Source: Baylisascaris procyonis
Taxonomy: Eukaryota > Nematoda > Chromadorea > Rhabditida > Ascarididae
Reading direction: 5' to 3'
Length of the DNA stretch: 64,000 nt
Assembly (NCBI GenBank): GCA_037389465.1
Contig: JAZARR010000250.1
Location: 4,697,001-4,761,000 of the forward strand
Shown: in pieces, positions 27,464 to 39,578 of the stretch
Numbering within the stretch: the stretch's first letter is position 1
How the letters are laid out: each line of letters begins with the position of its first letter
Made by a program: the position numbers and the translations under genes
The notes under the pieces: model-generated
Told to the model about the DNA's origin: nothing
What the model saw: only the letters and a program-made list of their open reading frames with translations
Databases searched by the model: none

Positions 27464-30400
27464 GTTTTTTGGTAATGTGATTTGTATGCATTGCGCGAAG
27501 TTATGAAGGAGCTCTAGTCTAGCAGCTTACAGTATAGAAAAAAATCCCTACAATGCTCGCCATCGTTGGATTAATTGTTTGCGCATGTCAGCTGTGTGCA
27601 GTCAATCGTTGAGCTCTCGACAACGTGTCACTTTTAGTAGCATTCGTTCACTGAGCCCCCAATATCATTATTAACTCCAATATCCACATTTTCAGACATA
27701 ATTCGCTTTTGTGAAGTCGCATTTGCAAGGCGCATTATGGCGATGTCATGTTTGCATATGTCTGTCTACTTGTCTGTCCACCTATTTATCTGTCATCTTG
27801 TCGGTTTCAAGTCCATAACCATTGACCTGGCAGTGCGAAGTTTGATGAGAATATTGACCTGCACCATTCCAAGATAGTTCATCAACCTCGAAAAAAATTA
27901 TGCACACCTGAGAAGACGTTAAAATCTGTACATGGAAGAACATAGTACTTTCTGTCAGGTTTGAAATCGTTAAGAACGTGTGAATCTTTTTTGGGAGAGT
28001 CAATTTTTTTCCGGTGTTTTTACTCGTTTTCCGTTGGTGAGTGAAAATCTAAAAACGTTCATCGTATTAACTCATCTGAGTTATTTTTTTCCACTAGGTT
28101 CAATTTGGTCAGGAAATTTTTCACTGTTGAATCATCATTTCAACACGGTAAAAGGCCAGCGTGACTGTATCATTATCGGCAATACGTAGAGCCTTTAAGT
28201 CGTCCTTAAGGATACTTTTAAAACTTAGGTTTTTATTCAAATTCGGTTTTCCAGGTCTTTTCTAATATTAACGTCCTATTAATTGCGAACGCCGATTGTT
28301 TCGTAAAATTTTCAATAGTAGTCTGCTGTGGTAATAAAGTTGGCTATCACTCAAATTATCTTCTTACTCTGATTGCCGTCATAGAATATTTTCGCGAAAA
28401 ATCTAAATTTTATTGATAGAATGGTACTGTTTACTAAAATGGGGAAATTTCTATTTTAAAAATGCAAACTTTTGTGCTACACCACAGAAATTTTCACAAA
28501 TATAAAAACTCGTGTTCGATACTCGTTTTCGTCAAAATTGCTGCGTCGTTGGCTTATGTATGATATATAAGATGAAGGGAATATTTAAAGGGAATTAGTT
28601 TTATTTATTTAAAGAGGTAATTAATTTTAATCAGCGTCCAACAGTTGGAAAACAACCATTGAAGTTTAGATAAGGTTTATTTGATTACAGGCTTCACGTT
28701 ATCAGAAATAATGCTTGATACACAACGTCGGTTAAGACTGCTGACGAAACCACAAATTCACGCCGGTATAGCAAGATTTAGCGTTTAGCAGTGCGAGAAG
28801 ATATGATCTTCGTTGCCACATGTCGTCACTTTTCAGTTCCCTGAATTCATGTAGTGCAGAGATTAACATCAGACCTAGCTGCTTGGTTAGAAGTGAAGCC
28901 ATTACATCGAAAAGCCGAAGCAGTTCACACTGAAAAAAGATTTTTTCTAGTTCTCTGCTGCCCGCTTAGCTAGAAAGTGGAAATTCTTTTCTTTTCAAAG
29001 CGGTTCTATGAGGATGCTAATGTGTGCCGAATATCGATCTTAGACGCCTCTAGCTCATAACTCAAAAAAGCTCAAGTCATAAAATTTATGAGCTAGAGCA
29101 GAATATGAGTTTTAAGTTTTCGTACTCTTTGTACCTAGTGAAATCTTTTTCGATATCAAAAATCCTCTTCCTCTCAATATTCAGCTAAAGAATCGAAGAG
29201 GAAAAATCTTACTGTTAATGGTTTCGGTAAACAATGTATATCCTAGCATAAGGGTGAATTTTTGAAAGATAGCTACCTGTTAAGTTTTATGATCTCTGTT
29301 CCCTTCCTAATCTGTACCTGCCCACAAAGCAAAGCAAAACAGATTGTAAAAGTGATTTAACAAAACGGAGCAATGCAATATACCAAAGAAGTTGAAGTAA
29401 TGTACCATCGTGTAGTGCGTTAGAATACTTTCGCTTAAAACGTATTCAAATGAACATCAAGGTTTATTCTATTTCCGCATAAATAAAACCTAACAGAGCA
29501 TTTATCGCATTTTATTCGCGCATTTCTATTATTTCTGTAAGCTTTTAGTCGTTCACGAGCGAATAAATATACAAAAGTGTCTTACTTGAAGCTCTTCTCG
29601 TCTTATTTCTGCAATTCTTTTTCCTCTCTTACTTGCACTATTACGTTGTTTTTATAAATTTGCAAAACGCTATTCGTCTTCATTGCTGCCAATATCGTCT
29701 TCTTGACTTTCTTGTAATCGCTCTTATGCCGACTAAAAAGTGGCAATTTGAAGCGACTTATCGTCGTGCACATCTTCATCCCAACGAAGAGAGGCGTTGC
29801 TATATTCGAACACCGTTTATTGCTTGTTTCCTCTTCCTTTTCCTTCATTTCGTTGTCAACGGTGCTATTGAGCGGCTGTATCAAAGAACTCTTCCATGTT
29901 GACATCAATGGCTCTCTCTGCATTTTATGTAAATATGGATTGTAATTGCGAGTAAAATATTTCTAGGAATACAATTAATTATTATTCTGAATGCTTTATT
30001 GATATGAAGAATTGATTCGCGTTATGCTCTTGTTTGATTGACTTCATTCTATTGGGCTGTTTTTTCTTTTTCTTTTTGCTCATAGCACTATCATCTAAAG
30101 ACTCATGTAACTGCATGAATATTTTCTCTTGTCTTTTTAAAATTTTCTATATTTAAAGTTGTTATTGGGGGGAAAATGCAAATACCCGAAATCCTGGTAT
30201 GATTCTTGAGCACTGAACATTAAAGAGTTTATTATAGCGATGGATGATTGGCCTTTACAAATATCAAAGGCACGCAACATGTAGAAACGTATTATAAACA
30301 CATTAAAACATTTTATGGATCGGTAAGCATTTATAAGGAGACCCTATGGTCATTTCTCGATCTTGATAGCGATGCAGGCTATTCACTTATTGTTGAGCCT

Positions 30401-33400
30401 TTTTTATTTAACTTCTTTCGCAGAGATAATGTTGATGTTAAATTGTTATTTCCAACAATTCGTGGATGAAGTGAGTCGAGGTCAATCTATTCGTATGAAA
30501 TAATTCAATTTTGCAGGTGAACACATTCGATCAAATATATCGGAAGCTTTAAACTGTCAACAAACTTATTGCTGTTTAAGCATAAAGCATATTTCCTATT
30601 GATTGTTTTCTATCGTTTAAAGCAAACGTAGCAAACATAAAGCATGTGCCCTATCGTATTAGTTTGTTGTGTACAAATGCAGTAATAAAATCTTGTCTAA
30701 TGCTTAGTATACTGTTACTAGGTGACGTTCATTTAGTTCGTTATTTAACTTCCGCCGACGCATCGAACATTAAAACATTAAAAGTGCAATTCTTACAGAC
30801 TAAATGCTAAAGACCTATGAGGCGACATTATTTCATCACTTTATTCTTCATATTAAAATATTGCCGTTGTTAATGAAAACTTGGAACATTTTGTGAGGAA
30901 TACTATAAATTTCTGATTATTTTGGCTAAAGTTTTCTGGAAATTCGTAAGAAATCTTTCAACGCTATTTAGAGGTTATTTTTCTACCCTTGACACGAATA
31001 TATCTAAAAGAATATAAAACAGGGATGATTTGCATATTAAATGGAGCGTTATTGATTTGCTTGTCTGCAATTCCAGAATGGACCATTTTCACTGAGTTTT
31101 ATCTTTTGAAAAACAATGACCATTTGAAGAAATAATTTTTCACAACATTTTTTTTTGTTGAATTTCATGGCACAGCTTTCTATGCTTCGCTTAAAACACC
31201 CTTAGTGTGCTTCCTTCTTATCTTCCTGAACCTTCCGAACGTTCGCAGCGAATTTACGGTCTATCTACTCAATATGCTGTTTCCATCAAAAGCCTGAAGG
31301 AGATATATGGGAAGATAGATTGAGAAATCAGAGTGCTTTTGAACGACGTCAACGGTGTTAATATAGCAATAGGTTAATGAAGTGGCATGATGAACTGTGC
31401 AAATGATGCTTAAAATCATAGAATGAGAAGTGAAGGTACACGGGAGAATTGATTTGCATATAAATTTTTTTTTCTTTCTCATTTGCAATGATTTCCAACT
31501 CACCCATAAACATACTAAAACATACTGCAACAAATAGGAAATAAGCCAGAAAGTCAGAGGAGAACTTTTCATTATGATACCTTTGGTATTGAAAGTCGAA
31601 TAGTAATAGGTAACTAGGAGGAGAGAAATTAAATCATAGAATGAATAAAAAGTTTTAAATATTTGAAGTCAACCTGATATGTAAATCACTGTTGTAAAGC
31701 ACTTGTTAAGCATTACTCTTCCAGCTTTTTTATTACTTCCTTGTGAGTGCGTAAATTAGATATAATTCATTTCTATTATATTTTATCCTTTTATAATAAT
31801 GAAAGAATCCATTTGCTTGTCTTATCGTTCTAAAATCATTAAATGTTCAGTGTGTTTGTGATGCATAAGAGACGATCTAGGAACGTTCATTGAAAGAAGA
31901 GAATCGAACACACGAGTCACATCCCTTTGCATTTGTTTGCAGACATCCACCATGCGACATTTTCACATAGTGTGCACTATATTAGCATCACATTGTGTCG
32001 CATAGATCTGTCCCTTTCTTCCTCTTTCAATATCGACCTTATCGCTTTAAATTCTTGTTTTCTTTTATAGATTTTGCTGAGGGATTGTTCGGCAGTATTT
32101 ATGAATGATGGCAATATATGAAATTTTTGAAATTAATAATTAGAGAAGTTAATGATCTATGAGTGATATGGTCTCTGTTGAAGATTGGTAGGAAGCAGAC
32201 GTATCGCTGTGCCCTCTCATTATTGCTGCTAAAATTATATAATGAATGTTTAGCACCAACGTTTTATTTAATAAGCTAATCTAATTCAATAGGACATAGC
32301 ACTTATTTTCTGTGCCACACTCGTATTCACATTATCCGTCCTCTCTTCCCCTCCCCCCATCGCCCATCGTTTATATCCACCTAAAATGTCTGGAAACTTC
32401 GTCATTTTAATTACTTTTGGAATATTAAACTGTTGTTATAATTCTAATGAATTCTTGATTAAATTACTGCGACATTGTGGGTAGATCAACCCCATAAGAA
32501 GGCATTTTATTGAACGCTTTCCTTGATATCTCTTCCGCACACGCAAATATACGCCGATGCGGACGTTTAATTAACAAGTTAAATGACCCAGCCGAATGCT
32601 TCTTCGTTTTCAAATTCCTTAAGAATATGAAATACATTGTGAATTAATATGTTAATTTGCAGCTGAAATGCTAATCAATGTGGTAATTTGCATATGCGCC
32701 TATGAAAATTGTTCACTTATGTTACTTACATGCTCCAACTCAATATGAGTTGATTTGTTGGCATACTTCATCATTAAAACTCCAAAATAATGATATCACA
32801 AGCTATTATAATAGAATTTCTGTTGTCTAATGCTCTAAACGACTTGCTCTTACATAGATCCGTTCTTATGCCTGTTGTAGTATGTCGACGAGACCGCAAT
32901 TTCTTTGGTTCGGAATGAAGTCATTGTTTTGATCACTGATATGCATTGTTTGAAGGGCCTTTGTACTGATTTGTCTAAATCATACGCTGTATTTTGTAAC
33001 TTGTATTGTGTCCAAATCATAATCGGATCAAGGATCAGTGAGGTCGCCTTGCTGGGCATTATGCTGCGTAGCCTCCGAGGTTAGAGGGTGCAAGTGAAGT
33101 GGCTCTAACGCTAGAGAACTTGAGCTCGATTTCACCTCCAAGCTAACTCCAGTGAAAACACTTAATACTGCAAATAGAATTTTTTATATAATTTCGTCGA
33201 TTTCGCTGAAAAGTGCGCCACATAACGCCACGATTATTTATTTATATGCATGTGGACTTTTCTGTGTGCAGTTTATTTTTCAAAAAGAAAAATTTGAGTC
33301 TATAATAGTTTATTTTATCGAATATCATAGAGCTGTTCGATCACACAAGATTATGCATTTTGGACTTGAACGTCAAATACGATGTGCTGATTTGGTACAC

Positions 33401-34741
33401 CGAATTGCAGAGTAACGCATATTGATCTTATTGCTGACTCGCTTCGTAGGTTTTTTGCAGTTAGGCTTATAGACCAACCGTTTGGATGGAATTTCAGAAA
33501 ATCAAGCGCCGATAATGGGCTCATTTTTCTTCGTTACATTTGTATATTTGAGCCCTGATTATTATTCATTTTTTTCGTTTAAAATTCGTTTTTCTTTGCA
33601 TTTTTTGCATAACTAAATTTTTGATTCAATACCTTCACATTTTCATGAGCACTTAAAACGTTATCGAAGATGAAAGTGTGCTTGGTAAAATCGTCTTCAA
33701 TTTCGGTTATATTCACTGAATATTATTATCTTAGCTTCATGACTTGCAGATCGAAATTTGGAGAAGCAGACAGACGTCGACAGGCGACATAAGCATATAG
33801 ACATTATGATCCTATTAGGTCTTTTTGAAGTTGCAACAAGAAATACGGCATTGAGTCTTTAATTTTATCACATTTTTGCTTTTTGATTTGTCACATTTTT
33901 GTTACATTTCACAAATCTTAATTTTGAAGGTCATTATCGTCACATTCTGTGTCATCTTAAAAGTATCCCTCATAGACTGCTAAGAGGATAAAGTTTCACT
34001 TTGAAATTAACGTTTTTTTGTTCCCGATGAAGGAAGCTTCGATCTAAGATGGATCGCTGAATATGCTTACCTACTTGCGGACAGCCAGATCATCATGAGA
34101 AATATTAATGCCTTCATTCAATTTCAACATTCCACTTAATTTCCATCATCTTTACGTATCATTCTCATGCCAGCCATCTGCATTGTTCGACCTTTTCGAC
34201 TTATTAGCTGTCTTAAGTGACAATGAATTCTTTGTATAATCGTCAGTGATTTTTCAACTTACTCTTCCACTAAAAAGAGGCTGTCAATTACTTTAACTTC
34301 TACTAACTCAAATGAATGGATGATCGTTGCGTTGCGTCGCACTTTTCATTTGATGGATTGATGTCGCGTCGCCGGGTGTCACGTCAATCACTGGAAAAGT
34401 TTTGCGATCGAAATTCACTGCGCAATAAGCAACTCGTTCGTCGTTGTCGTGAATACGATTGACGTGCGTTTTTCGGCGTTAAAGTTTTTGGCAAATTGCG
34501 TCACGAATGAGCTTGCTTTCATTCCCAGTCATAAAGATTCGCTTGTTGACTATGTTTCGATCTCATAATTGACGCTACTTTGAATATTTCTATTTCCTCT
34601 TTCTATATATCTTTCTTGAATAGATGACGATTTTTGAGGAGTTGCATAATAAAATAAATCCATTAATCCAATGCTATAAATCTATGCTTAAATATAAGCT
34701 TTCATCTCAACAAATGCAATCGATCCTCATTTCCCTCTCAA

Positions 34742-34742
<1 letters not shown>

Positions 34743-34805
<63 letters not shown>
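34743..34805. repeat. (TA)n microsatellite
   Basis: Uninterrupted TA run of about 63 bp, about 1.1 kb before the 5'-most pll-1 exon. Confidence 0.97.
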
Positions 34806-34808
<3 letters not shown>

Positions 34809-35918
34809 TCAAATTTTATGAGCGTTTCCTCACGTCCTTTTCCGCTTCAACCACTAAATAAACTCCTTCTCTTCGAATATCTAATTTAAAACTGCTAATT
34901 TTAAAAGGTTGTGAACAATACAATTACTGAGCTTATAGGTGAAGAAATAATCAATCATTTTGAGGATTTATTTATGATTTTATTGCTGATAAGACGGAAT
35001 ATAGAGGCGCACATCTGAATGCACAATGATGGGAAATGGCCAATATTGAAGTATAGCTAATATAAAAGCCATGCGGCTGCTTTGTAATCTTTCATAGGTA
35101 TTGCAAATGCGCGTGCTCATATAAGGACGATAGGTTCATGCATCATTTTATATGAGTGCGTTTTTCTAGTCAATCAAACTATTTTATTTGTTTCTTTAGT
35201 TTGCGATTGTAAAATTTTTATTATGTAATCTCTTAGTGAAAAGAATATTCTCGTCAAAAAATAATTCATCCTCTTCTGCTGTGAAAACGATTTTTTATTT
35301 TTGCAACAATGAGTCCTCATTTCTAGAAATCTATTATGAGCGACCAAGCTACTCCCTTCTATTAAACTCTACCATTATGTCCTCATCTTCGATGAATTTG
35401 AGCAGTTTATCGACTCTCTAATTTATTGTCTTTTTTCTTCATAAAATAATGCATAGGAAATTATTTGCACAAATGCAATTGCCAAGTTCTCTGAGTAGTT
35501 TCGAGCAAGATTGGATTTTATCGCTCTACTCTTTCAAAGCATTTATGCTCCGAGGCATCGAAAATGAGTCATCCACCGATCGTCTTAATATATTTACCCC
35601 TATAGAAAGCACCTTTCACAACGTTTTTCTTATTGCTGATGGCGTTCATTTTGATATTTTGGGTGTTTGCTGAAATTTTATATAGATTCATATCGCTCAT
35701 TTATAGTTTTTTATCGAAATATTTTAAAATAAAACTACTCTGCATTCTAAAGAATTATCAAAATTCAGGATCTCTCTTATTTATTAGAATCGCTTTATGA
35801 AATTCCAGTCATATAAGATCCTTGTCGAATTAGTATATTCGCTATTATCACACATTTCGTTTGGTATTACATGTGTAAATTTCTTTCTTACCATGTACTC
35901 ATCGCTGAATATTTTCAG
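34806..35918. other. sequence upstream of the first pll-1 exon found
   Basis: Open plus-strand frames at 35236-35421 and 35449-35673 lack usable donors. The missing 5' exons of pll-1, its start codon and promoter were not identified here. Confidence 0.5.
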
Positions 35919-36104
35919 GACATACGTCTACGATGTGCATAGGTATATTACGATCAAATATGAGCATACCGAAAATATCCTAGTGAAATCCGTCCGAGAA
36001 CGAAAACTTTGTTATTTCGAAATGGAAGAGATCAAAGAGACGACTGCCGATGGTCTTCACGAGTCAGTTTCAATTAACGGCAAATTGAGCATCCCTTTCC
36101 CACG
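35919..36104 (+). CDS. pll-1: candidate 5' exon of pll-1
   Basis: The exon lies between a good acceptor (ATTTTCAG) and a strong donor (GTAAGC). Only one frame is open over its 62 codons; the other two contain stops. It starts on the third base of a codon and ends after two bases, which is exactly the phase the exon at 44422 needs. The peptide is hydrophilic (for example [20 protein letters not shown], then [20 protein letters not shown]) and matches no domain I know. That it is coding looks likely; that it belongs to pll-1 is inferred from strand, order and phase. Confidence 0.65.
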
Positions 36105-38995
36105 GTAAGCCGTTCTAGGTCTTTGATTGCATAGTTTCTGATGTGCTGAAATATAGAAGCTGCTGGAAATTTTCAAAAAAAAATATATATATATATATAT
36201 ATTTACAAGTGAGCGGAAAATTGTAATGCACTTGGATACTGCACTCTGCTTACACTAATGATATTGCACTTTGGTACATCATAGCCGGAGGTGTGTTAAG
36301 AGTTTGTAATGTTTGACTGCGATGTAACTTTGATCGATATGGCGATGTTAAAGTATGACAGGGATGACATACAAGCGAGATATGTGTGCCTCTAAGCGTT
36401 TCTGCTTCGACGATCAACTTCGCTCGGGAGCGTACATATTTAGATCTTGAAGATTCCGGGTGGGAATAAACCATTGTCTAAATTCGAGATGTCCGATTAT
36501 CGAAGTACTATTCCGCTGATAATATTGGATTAGGATGGAGGAAAGGGCGAGTTTTCGAAATCGCAGCAATTAACCATCATATAAGCATCTCGGAGATTAA
36601 CTCATTTTTGGATAACTCATTTTTGGACAGTTATTCCTTCACCGATGCCACTAGTGTGTTTAAAAATATCTCAACATTTTTCCTGTCTAAGAAAAATTTT
36701 CACTTTGGAAATCCATATTGAGGTTCCTGGTGGATCACCATCAAATTTATTTTGTGGTTTCAAGATCGGTGACTTAAAATTTCAAAAGTGGAAAAGTTAC
36801 AAGTTTTGTATGATATTTCCTCATTGCTAATATTAATAAAAATTTCTTTCGATGACCGGCATATTCAAGAGGAAGTCAGAAAGGGATATTGAGGAGGTTT
36901 AATAAGAAATTTCGTTATTTTCATATGAATTACCTCATTAATGCAAAATTTAATAACTGCTCGTTAATTTCACATTCCACATTTCCTCGATAAACTTTTT
37001 TAATGTGCTTCGCAATGAACATTTTTCGCGCATTTCAGCGCCTAAGGAAGCTAGCAATATGTCTCATTGGGAAGCGTTTATTAGGTTTTCCTTAGTCACA
37101 TCGATCAACGTTCTTTCGCAATGAATTAAAGCAATCGAACATAGCACACAACATCCTTGTGCGTTGTTTATGGCGCGCATTTCCAATATTTTAGCATATT
37201 GAATTCTGGAAACTCCTCTCATATTTCACGTTTGAGCACAATAGCTCAAAGCAAGAAGGTTTTGCCCAATCCTCACATCTTTGCTGATACTTCGTAAATA
37301 TCCCTCCTCTGTTCCACCTTTTCTCTCAAATATATCGCCTTTTCAATCGGTGGGTTGCATAGGCATCTTGATAAGCTCCCTCTGTCCATTTCACTGGCTA
37401 AAAGCACTTCAATGCCTATAAGCGCGGAGATACTGGAATGATTACTATACACAACTCACTGCTGTATTAGAAGTAACAGCATTTCGAGGAGTCCAGCAAC
37501 CCTCACTTGACAAAATCAAGCTTCGACCCCCTCTTTTTTCGTTATGAACGTACAAATAAACAACTTTCGCGTCAAGAATCTTTTCGCTGTCATCATCTGC
37601 ACATTGTATAGCTTCTACTTCCACCACCTGGACGGTGTGCACTACTACGCTTGCTCATAAGCAAACCTTTTTAAACTGATAAGAGGAGTGTGTTTTTAAA
37701 TTTCAGACGTATGAGCTCACTCGGTTAAGTGGGTTTAAGAACTGAATTTTGGCATCGATTAGACTCAGACTCATGCTTGCGTTTGTGCTTAGAGTCAACG
37801 TATTCAGACGGATAAGTTTTCATCAGACTAAAGCTTAGTGTATGCCAATAAAAAGATAAAAAGAGAGTGAGACAAAGCATTCATTCTTGATGTTCTTTTT
37901 TTAATGGGCGTTTAACCGCTTACCTTGCACTCTTCGTCTAAGAGGTTGGACACTCTTGCATCTCACTAAATATTTAAGTTAAAGAGGTTGGAAGGGGCTT
38001 ACGAGAAGAGAGCAAGGGTTGGGAAGAGAGGAAGGAGAAAAAATGGTGCATATGGAACACCAGTAGGCCATGCCCACCAACAGTTTTTACTCATGTCTTC
38101 AAATTTTCTAGACTTTTATAGAGTTGATTTCACAATGAATCTCGCTGGAGAGGCAAATAAATGACATGGTTTCGACTTGAAATCGCTCTTAATCTATTTT
38201 CTGGTCATTTTTATCGAACACATCACACCTCTCACTCCTCCCTCAAGTTGGCAACAACAAGACTCAGGCCGTATTTTTTAAGACCAAAGGTTTACTTGCA
38301 GACAATTGCATTAATCGTCATATCACCACCTCCAATTCATAAATGTTTTGTATTGTATTGGCACATTTGCATTATATAGAAGAGAAAAGATGTAATCAAA
38401 TGGCTGAGTGATGTTCACGCGCTAATTGGTAATATTCTCTATATTGTTGAACTTCTTTATGAGGCAATTAGATGGGAAAGATGTTTAAATAAGCCTTGTT
38501 TGCTGGTGAATCTTAGCCAATCTAGGCTAGTCAATTTAACTAAAAAAGAAAACTTCAAAACTGGAACAATTGTTGTACACAGCAATAAATTCATTTAGAT
38601 TTGTTCAATAACACAACGGAATATCGTTTCCATTTTGCATTTTATGCGCCACTTAACGAAGTTCGAATTATCTCGCATTGCACCACGAACACGCTACACT
38701 TCGTAAATGCTTGTGCGAATAAGCAATTTCACTCACTCTGACCGGATACTGTTTGAGGCAAGCGGATACATCTAAATGAACGAAAATTCAACTTCCTCAC
38801 CATTTGCAATTTTTTGTTGCAAAAGTGTATTCCTAACAATGTGACTTGATCACGAAACAGAATGTGAACTTTTCGAGACCTTAAACTTTACTTGGGGGCC
38901 ATGAAAGCAGCAAATTTGCAACGCAGTTTATATCTTTATAGGTGTTTGTATATGTACTAACAGCATATGTGCATGCATATTTATGTATACGTATG

Positions 38996-39051
<56 letters not shown>

Positions 39052-39528
39052 AACATTTCCAATAAGTTTTTCTTCCTCTCCAAACTCCTTTTCTGTCGAT
39101 TCTTATTTTGAACATTTCCAAAAACTCATCGTCAAATAAGATGAATACTTTTGGTCCGACTTTTTTCTTCACCTTCGGCGAAACAGATTCGCGCAAATAC
39201 GTGTAGCAATCATTCTTGAAAGGCATTTAAGAATTATTTTCTGCTTTAAACGAAAAAGATTTCCTCTTAGTTGTCGATAATCAATGAAAAAGCTGCTACA
39301 CTCTTGCCTAATTGAAATAGAAAACGAGACTTGTCACCAAAGCCGTCAGCATTAATGTCTTTATTCAACGAAGGGATCTGAAAAAAAGAGTTGATTGAGA
39401 CAAGCAACAATCCTTTATCATATAGCATTCATCAAGCAACGGTCCTCCACCATATAACATATATGTCTTGCAGCATCTCGTGTAAATGTAAGTATGGGTA
39501 TATAAATGAACAAATAAATAAATGAATG

Positions 39529-39578
<50 letters not shown>

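Larger units (their letters stand above)
21340..34742. other. gene-poor stretch with small repeats
   Basis: Contains the repeats listed at 22750, 23140, 26758 and 27402, a hairpin at 24252-24276, and isolated exon-like segments (25344-25445, 29603-29923) that could not be joined to anything. Confidence 0.5.

Noticed and set aside
29603..29945. Overlapping open frames on both strands
   Set aside because: Three frames are open at once; a minus-strand GTAAGA donor is present, but no partner exon or recognisable protein was found.
33061..33140. tRNA-like D-arm and T-arm words
   Set aside because: No acceptor stem or B-box consensus; at most a repeat fragment.
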